A stretch of 64,000 nucleotides of DNA from CALZKI01 sp045124055 (lineage in GTDB: Bacteria; Bacillota; Clostridia; Lachnospirales; Lachnospiraceae): contig JBGVKZ010000027.1 in NCBI GenBank assembly GCA_045124055.1, forward strand, positions 16,437-80,436. Direction: 5' to 3'. Each line of letters starts with the position of its first letter. Within the stretch, counting starts at the first letter, position 1. Positions 16,599-24,777 of this stretch are shown in pieces. The position numbers and the translations under genes were made by a program. The notes beneath the pieces were generated by a model, which worked only from the letters and a program-made list of their open reading frames with translations, was not told the DNA's origin and did not search any database.

Positions 16599-16633
16599 GA
16601 GGTGCTACCTAAAATTAGGTAGCACCTCGTCTT
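16599..16633 (+). terminator. terminator between the reverse transcriptase gene and purC
   Basis: GAGGTGCTACCT (16599-16610) pairs perfectly with AGGTAGCACCTC (16617-16628), followed by GTCTTTT; it lies between convergent genes and can serve both. Confidence 0.88.
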
Positions 16634-16639
16634 TTCAAA

Positions 16640-17323
16640 TTATCTATTTAAGATTAATTTTGTTAATTCAACAGGGTCAACGATTTTGCCATCTTTATAA
16701 ACACGCATATTACCTGAAGCGATTTCGTCAATTAAGATAACTTCGTTGTTGTTGTAACCAAATTCAAATTTGATGTCCCATAAATCAAGTCCGATAGATT
16801 TTAAATCATCAGAAACGATTTTTGTAATTTTTAAAGTCTGTTCCTTCATACTCTGGAACATTTCTGGTGTCATAATACCAAGAGCAGCAAGACCTTCGCT
16901 TGTAACAAGTGGATCGCCTAAAGCATCGTTTTTGAAAGTACATTCTACATAGCCACCTTCTAAAACTGTACCATCTTCCATATATTCGCCATATCTACGG
17001 ATAAAGCTTCCTGTTGCAACCTGACGGCAGATAACTTCAAGGCCGTGACCAAATACAGTTGCTGGAAGAACTTCCATAGTAGCATTTTCAACATCAGCAC
17101 TTACATAGTGTGTTTTGATTCCAGCTTCTTTTAATAATTCAAAGTAGTGGATAGAAGTCTGTAAATTAGCTTTACCAATACCTTCGATTGTTAATCCGAC
17201 GCTGTTTTCACCTGGATCGAAAACGCCGTCTTTTCCTGTGCAGTCGTCTTTGAATTTCAACATTACGTTGCCATTGTCAAGCTTATACACATTTTTTGTT
17301 TTTCCTTCATAGATCTTTTCCAT
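16640..17323 (-). CDS. purC: phosphoribosylaminoimidazole-succinocarboxamide synthase
   Basis: SAICAR synthetase of purine biosynthesis: joins CAIR and aspartate using ATP. 227 residues, slightly shorter than the usual ~235. Family marks are MEKIYEGKTKNVYK at the start, EVICRQVATGSFIRRYG in the middle and the substrate-site stretch LWDIKFEFGYNNNEVILIDE. The start is supported by GGAAGGAGAAAAATCAC upstream on the minus strand, with a possible promoter TTGAAG-17-TAAAGT near 17380-17410. No other pur gene is adjacent, so it is separated from the rest of the pathway here. Confidence 0.95.
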   Translation of the reverse strand: MEKIYEGKTKNVYKLDNGNVMLKFKDDCTGKDGVFDPGENSVGLTIEGIGKANLQTSIHYFELLKEAGIKTHYVSADVENATMEVLPATVFGHGLEVICRQVATGSFIRRYGEYMEDGTVLEGGYVECTFKNDALGDPLVTSEGLAALGIMTPEMFQSMKEQTLKITKIVSDDLKSIGLDLWDIKFEFGYNNNEVILIDEIASGNMRVYKDGKIVDPVELTKLILNR

Positions 17324-17477
17324 TGTGATTTTTCTCCTTCCGAGTAAGCCTAATCATCAAAATTAATACAAACCTACTTTACCACAAAAATTTTTATCCT
17401 TCAATTCGTAAATATGATATAATTTTGAGTAGATTAAAAAGGATTTTTAGTAAAAAAAGAAAAGAGTATGTAAAACG

Positions 17478-17960
17478 ATGATATTTGTAGAAGCAAAAGA
17501 AGGCGATGTGAAAGAAATCAGACAGTTATATAAAAGTGCCATTGGTAGTGAGGGGTGCACCTGGAGTGAAGAATATCCAGGGATAGAACATACCGAGGGT
17601 GATTTAAAAAGGCATGGATTATTTTGCCTGAAAGCTGAGAACGGAGAAGTTATTGGAGCAATTTCCATTGATGATGATGAATTAGTAGAAAATTTACCCT
17701 TTTTTCATAGGGATGGAGCTGAGCTTGCCAGATTGGTGGTAAAAGAAAGCTATCAAAATCAGGGAATTGCGGGAAAACTTCTGGAATACGCGATGGAAAT
17801 ATTGCGGGAGAGAGGTTATACTTACGTGCATTTTTTAGTAAGTAAATATCATAAAAAGGCACTAAGAGCTTATGAAAAATTGCACTTTCACAAGGTGGGG
17901 GAAACAGATTTATATGAGGGCCAGTGGTGGTGTTATGAAAAACCGCTTAAAAGCCTGTAA
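17478..17960 (+). CDS. GNAT family N-acetyltransferase
   Basis: 160-residue single-domain GNAT enzyme. The acetyl-CoA loop is in ARLVVKESYQNQGIAGKLLE (QNQGIAG as the Q/R-x-x-G-x-G/A motif), followed by KKALRAYEKLHFHKVGE, the standard C-terminal motif B. The substrate, protein or small molecule, cannot be deduced. The upstream TATAAT near 17416 is a likely -10 element. Neighbours give no functional hint. Confidence 0.88.
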   Translation: MIFVEAKEGDVKEIRQLYKSAIGSEGCTWSEEYPGIEHTEGDLKRHGLFCLKAENGEVIGAISIDDDELVENLPFFHRDGAELARLVVKESYQNQGIAGKLLEYAMEILRERGYTYVHFLVSKYHKKALRAYEKLHFHKVGETDLYEGQWWCYEKPLKSL

Positions 17961-17975
17961 ACTTGGGAAAGACGC

Positions 17976-18004
17976 TTGAACATATAGCAGGGAAAGTTTA
18001 TAAT
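17976..18004 (+). promoter_or_regulatory. promoter for the EIIC-EAL gene
   Basis: TTGAAC (17976-17981), 17-base spacer, TATAAT (17999-18004), 40 bases before the start codon. Confidence 0.72.
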
Positions 18005-18044
18005 TAGGGTATAGGTATTTTCTTAGAAGAAATGGGGAGTAAAT

Positions 18045-20159
18045 ATGGAGGAAAAACGCAAGGGGTTATTGTATCGTTTGTATGAAAGAATGAATAATTC
18101 GAAGCTACTTTTGTGTATTAGAAGCAGTTTGATTATGCTGATTCCGGTTTTGGTGATTGGGTCTATGGCACTTATGCTTAAGTCTTTGCCAATCGAAGCT
18201 TATCAGCAATTTATTCAGTCTTTTGGTGGCGGGATTTTGGAGAATTTTCTAAATCTCATATATGCAGCTACGTTTCATGTTTTGTCTTTGTATGTGACGC
18301 TTAGTGTGGCTATTTGTTATACCCAGCAGATAGCAGGCGATAATAAGCACACATTAGGACCAGTGGTTTCATCTTTAGTAGCTTTTGTCATTATGAGCGG
18401 CACTCTGGATAATGGGGTAAATCTGGACACGTGGAATGCATCCGGAATGTTCACTGCGGTTGTGAGTTCACTTTTGGCGTCCTATTGTTATGATATTATT
18501 AGTAAAAAGATGAAGAAGACCATTCGTCTGTTTACAGAGGGCGATGACGAAATTTTTAGGAATACGTTAGGTTCTTTATTGCCAACGGCTATTGTGGCGA
18601 TTTTGGCAGCAGCATTTAATGCTTTGGTAATGTTGTGTTTTGATGGCAACAATTTGCAGATGGTATTTGAATACTATTTAATCCAGCTCTTTGACAATAT
18701 GGGCAGAAATATGGGAACAGTGGTGCTGTTTGAATTTTTGACACAGCTTATGTGGTTTTTTGGAATTCACGGCAACAATGTGTTAGAGCCCGTTTGTGAA
18801 AATATCTTTGAACCGGCTATGGATAGGAATCAGGAACTTTTAGAACAGGGGTTAGCAGCAACAGAAATTTACAGTAAGACTTTCTTAGACACCTTTGTTT
18901 TAATGGGTGGAAGCGGTTGCGTAATGTGTCTTTTAGTAGCAATTTTAGTATTCAGTAAAAGACGTAATAATAGAAAATTAGCGAAAATTGCAGCCATTCC
19001 GGGATTTTTCAATATTAGTGAAATGATTACTTTTGGGTTGCCGATTGTGTTTAATCCGATTTTCTTTATCCCATATTTATTAACACCAATAGTTTTGGCA
19101 CTGATAAGTTCTTTGGCAATTCAAATTGGACTTGTGCCGATACCAATACATCACGTGGAGTGGACAACACCGGTTTTATGGAGTGGATATGCCGCCACCG
19201 GTTCTATTGCAGGAAGCATTTTGCAGATTGTCAACCTGGTTATTGGTACTTTGATTTATGCACCATTTGTTCGCATTTTTGATAAGCAGTTAGTACAAAA
19301 TGCCAATACAAAAATGGATAAACTGGTTGATATTATGAAGCGAAGTGAGGAGACAAGAGAGCCGGTAAAATTATTATCTTTAAGAGATGACAGTGGTATG
19401 GTGGCTAGACATCTGGCGGAGGATTTGGATTTTCAGTTGATTCAGAAAAAACCGATTTTGTATTTCCAGCCACAGTACAATCACAAAGGAGAATGTATTG
19501 GTGCAGAAGCTTTGTTAAGATGGAAACACAGTGCGTATGGAATGATTTATCCGCCATTAGTCATTCAGATTGCAGAGGAATCCGACAAGCTTATTGCCTT
19601 GGAAAAGAATATTTTTGAAACGATAATGGAAGCAATGCCGCAATTACTCCATATCTTTGGAGAAAATGCGAAAATTTCCATCAACGTAACGGGAACCACC
19701 ATCCAGTCCAAAGAGTTTGAAACTTTCTTAATTGGACTTGGTGAAAAATATGCCAAATACAAGGAAAGAATTGTTATTGAGATAACGGAGCAGGCGGCAC
19801 TTTCTATTAAAGAGGAATTGATTAAACGATTGACAAGAATTAGTCAGGCAGGATTCAGGTTTGCCATTGATGATTTTTCAATGGGAAGTACATCTATCAA
19901 ATATTTACAGACAAACTTGTTTACATTAATTAAGTTAGATGGTTCTATGACCAGGTCTATTTTGGGCAATATTCGTTCCAAAGAAATCGTGGCTTCTATT
20001 ACCAAGTTGTCGAAGGATTTGGGAATCGATGTTTTGGCAGAATATGTTGAGACAGAGGAGCAAAGAGCCGTACTGGAAGAAGTGGGTTGTTATCTGTATC
20101 AAGGATATTTATACAGCCCGGCAGTTCCGATGGAAAAATTGGAAGTTTCGAAAAAATAA
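18045..20159 (+). CDS. PTS EIIC-like membrane domain fused to a c-di-GMP phosphodiesterase (EAL)
   Basis: 704 residues. Residues ~1-430 resemble the lactose/cellobiose-type PTS permease EIIC: about ten hydrophobic segments, the conserved WFFGIHGNNV (240-243 GIHG) and PGFFNISEMITFGLPIVFNP. Residues ~450-700 form an EAL domain with signature residues kept: E488 in GAEALLRW, N in ISINVTGTT, E in VIEITEQAA, D609/D610 in FAIDDFSMGSTS, K in IKLDGSM, E in AEYVETEEQ and QGYLYSP. It should therefore hydrolyse c-di-GMP. There is no EIIA, EIIB or HPr gene nearby, so the EIIC part is more likely a sugar sensor than a transporter. The DDFS variant replaces the usual DDFG. Start supported by GGGGAGTAAAT. 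Confidence 0.9.
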   Translation: MEEKRKGLLYRLYERMNNSKLLLCIRSSLIMLIPVLVIGSMALMLKSLPIEAYQQFIQSFGGGILENFLNLIYAATFHVLSLYVTLSVAICYTQQIAGDNKHTLGPVVSSLVAFVIMSGTLDNGVNLDTWNASGMFTAVVSSLLASYCYDIISKKMKKTIRLFTEGDDEIFRNTLGSLLPTAIVAILAAAFNALVMLCFDGNNLQMVFEYYLIQLFDNMGRNMGTVVLFEFLTQLMWFFGIHGNNVLEPVCENIFEPAMDRNQELLEQGLAATEIYSKTFLDTFVLMGGSGCVMCLLVAILVFSKRRNNRKLAKIAAIPGFFNISEMITFGLPIVFNPIFFIPYLLTPIVLALISSLAIQIGLVPIPIHHVEWTTPVLWSGYAATGSIAGSILQIVNLVIGTLIYAPFVRIFDKQLVQNANTKMDKLVDIMKRSEETREPVKLLSLRDDSGMVARHLAEDLDFQLIQKKPILYFQPQYNHKGECIGAEALLRWKHSAYGMIYPPLVIQIAEESDKLIALEKNIFETIMEAMPQLLHIFGENAKISINVTGTTIQSKEFETFLIGLGEKYAKYKERIVIEITEQAALSIKEELIKRLTRISQAGFRFAIDDFSMGSTSIKYLQTNLFTLIKLDGSMTRSILGNIRSKEIVASITKLSKDLGIDVLAEYVETEEQRAVLEEVGCYLYQGYLYSPAVPMEKLEVSKK

Positions 20160-20186
20160 GTGGCGAAATATATAAAAATGTTACAT

Positions 20187-20220
20187 AATGGGTATGCACG
20201 GTTTTTTGTGCATACCCATT
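20187..20220 (+). repeat. perfect 13-bp inverted repeat after the EIIC-EAL gene
   Basis: AATGGGTATGCAC (20187-20199) and GTGCATACCCATT (20208-20220) around an 8-base T-rich loop. The T run is in the loop, not after the stem, so it is a weak or non-canonical terminator. Confidence 0.7.
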
Positions 20221-20243
20221 TAGAATAAAAATAGGAGGATTTT

Positions 20244-21866
20244 ATGAAAATAAAGTTAGGAAAATTTAATTTGATAGGATATGTGTGCCTTGTGGTTGCA
20301 TTTTTAATTAATTTTTATCTTTCATTACCAGCAATGAACATTCATAGCAATGGATTTTGGGCACAACTTATTGTGTTTTTAGCATTGGGCGTCGTGTTTT
20401 CTTTTCCTTTTGGTAAAAAAAACTGGCCCATTGACTTTTCTATCAAAAAGATGTCAGTTTTGACAAAAGTTTTAGGAGGAGGAGTATGTATTTGTGTTTT
20501 GGTATTACTTTTGGGTAATTTGATTTCCTCTCCTCTTTTCAATGCAAAAAGATATGCAAGCTTGATTACTGTTGAGACCAGTCATTTTGAAGAAGATATT
20601 CCGGAAAGCGAAAATATTAATGATATTGCACTGATGGATACTGCCAGTGCCCAGATTATCGGAGAAAGAGCGATTGGTACTCTGGCAGATGTGGTCAGTC
20701 AGTATGTGGTAAGTGATGAATATACTACGTTTGATTACAATGGAAAACCAATGAAAATCGCCACATTAGAATATGCAGATTGGTTTAAATGGTTTAATAA
20801 CCGTAAAGAAGGTATTCCGGGTTATGTTTTGGTAGACCCTGTTGCCAATGAGGCAGAATACGTGGAACTTGAAAGCCCTATCAAATATACTTCTTCCGGT
20901 CACTTTGGTGATAATTTGCAAAGACATCTTCGTTTTCAGTATCCGACAGCAATTTTTGAAGGCTATTATTTAGAGCTGGATAACGAAGGAAAACCTTATT
21001 ATATTTGTCCGACTTTAACCGCGAAAATTGGTTTGTTTGGAGGTAAGGACGTAGAAGGTGTTGTTATCTGTGACCCAACCAGTGGAGAAAGTGAATATTA
21101 TGATGTAGAGAATGTACCTGCTTGGGTAGATAGAGTGTATGATGGCACGTTGGTACAGGAAAAATATGATTGGTACGGAATGTATTCAGGTGGTTATTTT
21201 AACAGCATTATCGGAAACAAGGGCTGTAAAGTGACCACAGATGATTATGGTTATAAAGTGATGAATGGCGACGTATGGATTTATACAGGCGTAACTTCTG
21301 TTAATGGAGATGAATCCAACATCGGTTTTGTTATGATTAATTTAAGAACTTGTGAATGTAAGTACTATGAGATTGCCGGTGCAGAGGAATATTCTGCTAT
21401 GTCCTCAGCAGAAGGTCAAGTACAGCATTTGGGCTACACAGCTGCCTTCCCATCTTTGATTAACATTGATGGCTCACCGACTTACATTATGGTATTAAAG
21501 GACAATGCAGGACTGGTCAAAATGTACGCATTGGTGAATGTGCAGAAATATAACATTGTAGCCACAGGTAGTACACAAAAAGAAGCTTTGACAGAATACA
21601 GACGTCTGTTAAAAGAGAACGGAATTATCAGTACTGACCAGTTCGCCGCAGAAAACTTGCCATCAAAAGAGATTACGATTTTTGACATTCAATTTGTTAC
21701 CACAGAGGGAGAAACCATTGTGTATATTAAAGATACCAATAATGGGGTATATAAACAGAATTTCTCAGAGAACGAAAGCTTAATTTTATTAAATATCGGC
21801 GATGAAATTACGGTTTACTATGAGGAAAGTGACGAAACAATTAAAGAGTTAGTAAGTTATCAGTAA
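20244..21866 (+). CDS. large membrane-anchored protein of unknown function
   Basis: 540 residues that I do not assign to a family. Residues 1-105 hold three hydrophobic segments (about 11-30, 37-55, 75-95); the remaining ~435 residues are hydrophilic, rich in Y, E, D and G, and presumably lie outside the membrane. Repeated short patterns such as EYVELESPIKY, ESEYYDVENVPAW and CECKYYEIAGAEEY, each following a D-P/T-x-E-type segment, suggest three or more related beta-rich repeats. No catalytic motif is apparent. Start has ATAGGAGGATTTT. It is 52 bases upstream of the coupled trio of small membrane proteins and may share their transcript. Confidence 0.72.
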   Translation: MKIKLGKFNLIGYVCLVVAFLINFYLSLPAMNIHSNGFWAQLIVFLALGVVFSFPFGKKNWPIDFSIKKMSVLTKVLGGGVCICVLVLLLGNLISSPLFNAKRYASLITVETSHFEEDIPESENINDIALMDTASAQIIGERAIGTLADVVSQYVVSDEYTTFDYNGKPMKIATLEYADWFKWFNNRKEGIPGYVLVDPVANEAEYVELESPIKYTSSGHFGDNLQRHLRFQYPTAIFEGYYLELDNEGKPYYICPTLTAKIGLFGGKDVEGVVICDPTSGESEYYDVENVPAWVDRVYDGTLVQEKYDWYGMYSGGYFNSIIGNKGCKVTTDDYGYKVMNGDVWIYTGVTSVNGDESNIGFVMINLRTCECKYYEIAGAEEYSAMSSAEGQVQHLGYTAAFPSLINIDGSPTYIMVLKDNAGLVKMYALVNVQKYNIVATGSTQKEALTEYRRLLKENGIISTDQFAAENLPSKEITIFDIQFVTTEGETIVYIKDTNNGVYKQNFSENESLILLNIGDEITVYYEESDETIKELVSYQ

Positions 21867-21918
21867 GTTGTAAAAGGTACTTCAGGTTTGGAAGGGGATT
21901 TTTTTAGAGGTGAAGTAA

Positions 21919-22659
21919 ATGGTATGTAAAAACTGCGGTGCGAAAATGGAAGATGGCGAACTATTGTGTCAATACTGTGGCACAGAAAACAGTGAGGTCG
22001 CAAAAAAACAGCAAGAGGCTTACCTGGAAAGGTATGAAAAAAAGCGTGATGAACTAAAGAATGCACCGAAAAAGGTTTTGAAAAAGACTACGAAGACTTT
22101 GTTTTATGCACTCGCTATTTTATTAGGTGGTTTGGCATTGATTTTAGTAGTGATATTTGCTTTTTCTAAAGTGACCTCCGGGGACTTACTGGCACAGCAG
22201 GAAGAAGAAATTGAACGCTTGGAACAATATTATATCGCGGGCGATTATGAAACCATGTGTGATTACTTTGCCCAAATTGGTAAACGTGGCGGTAGTTATG
22301 AAAAATACGATAGAATCTATGATATTTATTGGGATTTAGATGACAATATAGCGGCACTGAAAAATGAGTGGGAATATGCAGGAGTTATTGAACTGGAAGT
22401 AACTGGTGTAGAAAGAGCCATAGAAGCGTGTATTGGAAGGTTAGCAGAAATCAAGGAGATGGAAGATTTTGACTTTCCATATGGAGAAAAAGAAGGAGCT
22501 TTGTATGTACGAGAACAATATATGCAGGCCCTAAAATCTTATATGTTTTTAACAGAGGAAGAAATCGAAAGTGCAATTTCTGTGTATAGTGAAGAAGAAA
22601 ATGACTATTTAGAGTTGGCGGAAATCGCGATTTCGAGAATGGAGGAAAAGGCCCAGTGA
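21919..22659 (+). CDS. zinc-ribbon membrane protein, first of a coupled trio
   Basis: 246 residues: an N-terminal zinc ribbon (MVCKNCGAKMEDGELLCQYC, two CxxC pairs), a charged linker, one membrane helix at ~55-82 and an acidic helical domain of ~160 residues. The latter starts with EQYYIAGDYETMCDYFAQ. The same EYY-AG-Y pattern follows the membrane helix in the next gene, so the two are diverged copies. The GTG start of the next gene overlaps its stop codon (GTGA), implying translational coupling. Function unknown; zinc ribbon inside and helical domain outside the cell is inference from charge distribution. Confidence 0.8.
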   Translation: MVCKNCGAKMEDGELLCQYCGTENSEVAKKQQEAYLERYEKKRDELKNAPKKVLKKTTKTLFYALAILLGGLALILVVIFAFSKVTSGDLLAQQEEEIERLEQYYIAGDYETMCDYFAQIGKRGGSYEKYDRIYDIYWDLDDNIAALKNEWEYAGVIELEVTGVERAIEACIGRLAEIKEMEDFDFPYGEKEGALYVREQYMQALKSYMFLTEEEIESAISVYSEEENDYLELAEIAISRMEEKAQ

Positions 22660-23351
22660 AATGCAAAAACTGTGGTGGCCAGTACAAAACCAGAGAGCTA
22701 AGGTGTCCTTATTGTGAAACGGAGAATTTGCTAGGTAAGCTTTGGAGTGTTCAAAGAAGCGAGGCAGAGCTTTCATACGAAAGAGAGAGAAAAGCTATGG
22801 GGAAATTTTTGATTTCCCCATATATGTTAAATCGTATTATGAATCGTTGTCTTGTCACATTAGTAGTTTTATTTGTGGCATATTGGGTAGGAGCCTTTCT
22901 GTTTTTCTGGATTTCGGAGCAAGTGGAAGAACTAAGTTTCAAGTGGAATCGTGATAAGATAGAAGCACAAATGGAAGAATATTATGTAGCTGGCGAATAT
23001 GACAGGCTAGATGCCTATATGTATGAAAAGGACGTGGATTGCACACAGTATTATGCCTATACTCAAGCAACGCTATTACATAATGATTATAGTCGATATA
23101 TGGAATACCGGCTATTTTATGCTAGTCTTAGCGAGGAAGAAAAGGCAAAGGATACATACTATTTGGATTATGCCCTGGACTATTCTGCCCGTGTGTATAC
23201 CTTAGATTGCGGAATATACAGTGAGCTTGATGAAAGAAATCGTGAATTGTACGAAACCTATCAAAAAGAAATTATGGCATATTGGGTAGGTGAGTTGGAG
23301 CTTAGTCAGGAAGAAATCGACTATATGAAAGAATGGGGGTACTACCAATGA
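22656..23351 (+). CDS. zinc-ribbon membrane protein, second of a coupled trio
   Basis: 231 residues beginning MKCKNCGGQYKTRELRCPYC (GTG start overlapping the previous stop). A membrane helix at ~65-90 is followed by an acidic, tyrosine-rich helical domain containing EEYYVAGEYDRLDAYMYEKD. Similar in plan to the preceding gene. The ATG of the third gene overlaps its stop (ATGA). No function can be assigned. Confidence 0.8.
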   Translation: MKCKNCGGQYKTRELRCPYCETENLLGKLWSVQRSEAELSYERERKAMGKFLISPYMLNRIMNRCLVTLVVLFVAYWVGAFLFFWISEQVEELSFKWNRDKIEAQMEEYYVAGEYDRLDAYMYEKDVDCTQYYAYTQATLLHNDYSRYMEYRLFYASLSEEEKAKDTYYLDYALDYSARVYTLDCGIYSELDERNRELYETYQKEIMAYWVGELELSQEEIDYMKEWGYYQ

Positions 23352-23794
23352 AACAGGAAAATGTAGCTCGTTCTTACGGAATCTTAGTAGGAAAACTCTT
23401 TCTTTTCCTTTTAGGAGCTATGATATGGTTTTCCCTTGCTCTTTTTACGATTCGCTATGTAAAAGAAGAATCAACAGACTATTACAACAGCGAAGCGTTT
23501 ATAGTCAATGAATGCGATGAATACTATTATGAAAAAAAGTATGCTGAATTATATGAATTTCTCAATTTGTATAAGGCATACGACGAAAAGTATGCTGTGT
23601 ATTGGGAAGTGACTAATGCGTATATAGATTTGCAGGAATATTTGAAGTGGAAAAAGGTATCCAAAGAAGAGATTAGTAATGCCAGAGAAATGGAAAAGCT
23701 GTATAAGGAAAAGGTAATCAATTATGCAAAAAATCCAGCCTTCCCACAAAATCAAAAATATCTTGATAATTTTGTAGAAATGCTGGATAAATAA
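23348..23794 (+). CDS. small membrane protein, third of a coupled trio
   Basis: 148 residues from the ATG overlapping the preceding TGA. It keeps the membrane helix (residues ~12-35) and a shorter acidic, Y/K/E-rich domain (NECDEYYYEKKYAELYEFLN) but lacks the zinc ribbon. I chose this ATG over the one at 23333 because of the ATGA overlap, which mirrors the junction before it. Function unknown. The gene ends four bases from the convergent exporter gene. Confidence 0.75.
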   Translation: MKQENVARSYGILVGKLFLFLLGAMIWFSLALFTIRYVKEESTDYYNSEAFIVNECDEYYYEKKYAELYEFLNLYKAYDEKYAVYWEVTNAYIDLQEYLKWKKVSKEEISNAREMEKLYKEKVINYAKNPAFPQNQKYLDNFVEMLDK

Positions 23795-23798
23795 TTCA

Positions 23799-24677
23799 TT
23801 ATTTTTTTTCTAAAGAAGCTTTCGATTCCTGATTTTTGATATACCACCATTTGAAAATAGCACTACCGATGATGATGATATAACCTATAACGCTTAGCCA
23901 GTCTGGAATCTGGTCTAAGAAGAAAAATCCGAGCATTGCGGCAAACAGTATTTGAAAATAGTCAAATACGGAAATGTCTTTTGCTGGAGCTTTGGTATAG
24001 GCAGCAGTAATGCAGAACTGACCACCAGTAGCACCAAGACCAGCTAACATTAGATAAATCAGCTGCTTTAAAGTCATTGGTGAATAACTAAAAATCAGGT
24101 AAGGTGTTGTTACAATACAGGAAAATATGGAGAAATAAAATACGATAACGGCCCCTTTGACTCCCTGTTTTCCTAATTTTCTTACGCAAGTGTAGGCTAT
24201 TCCGGCACCAAGACCGCCAAGAAGACCTATAAGGGCGTAGACAAATTCCATCTGAAAAGATGGTTTAATAATGAATAAAGAACCTATGAAGGCAACTACA
24301 ACCGCACCCCATTCAAATTTGTTTGCCTTTTCTTTTAAAATAAAGTAAGAGAAGATAATTGCGAAAAATGGGGACAACTTGTTGAGCATATTTGCATCGG
24401 AAAGATTTAACTTGTCAATAGCGTAGAAATTGCAGATAACTCCGGCAGTTCCGAAAACGCAGCGGCAGGCAAGGGGCAGAAAATTTTCTTTTTTTAAGCG
24501 AATTTTTTCTCCCTTTCTTATCAGACTTATGGCGGCAAAAACCGCAGGAAGAAGATTTCGGAAAAAAGTTTTTTGCATCGTTGGTAAATCACCGGATAAT
24601 CTGACGAAAAAAGTCATAAACGAAAAGGAAAGTCCGGCACATAAAATTAGTAAAATTCCTTGATGACGTTGTTTCAT
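23799..24677 (-). CDS. EamA family (drug/metabolite transporter superfamily) membrane protein
   Basis: 292 residues, ten hydrophobic segments in two EamA repeats, the second beginning near residue 150 (FVYALIGLLGGLGAGIAYT). Motif SDANMLNKLSPFFAIIFSYF in the first repeat is typical. Likely an inner-membrane permease for a small metabolite; substrate unknown. The start at 24677 has AGGAGT seven bases upstream on the minus strand; the longer frame to 24713 includes that site within it. Confidence 0.88.
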   Translation of the reverse strand: MKQRHQGILLILCAGLSFSFMTFFVRLSGDLPTMQKTFFRNLLPAVFAAISLIRKGEKIRLKKENFLPLACRCVFGTAGVICNFYAIDKLNLSDANMLNKLSPFFAIIFSYFILKEKANKFEWGAVVVAFIGSLFIIKPSFQMEFVYALIGLLGGLGAGIAYTCVRKLGKQGVKGAVIVFYFSIFSCIVTTPYLIFSYSPMTLKQLIYLMLAGLGATGGQFCITAAYTKAPAKDISVFDYFQILFAAMLGFFFLDQIPDWLSVIGYIIIIGSAIFKWWYIKNQESKASLEKK

Positions 24678-24777
24678 AAACAAAACTCCTTTGGTGAATC
24701 GTTTCCAAAACATTCTATCACAAATTGTTGAAGGTGCAAGGAGATTCTGATAGTAAAAAAGATAGAGAGGTAATGAA

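Noticed and set aside
20187..20220. 13-bp inverted repeat as an attachment or insertion site
   Set aside because: It stands alone, has no partner copy or integrase nearby, and most likely acts as a transcript-end hairpin.
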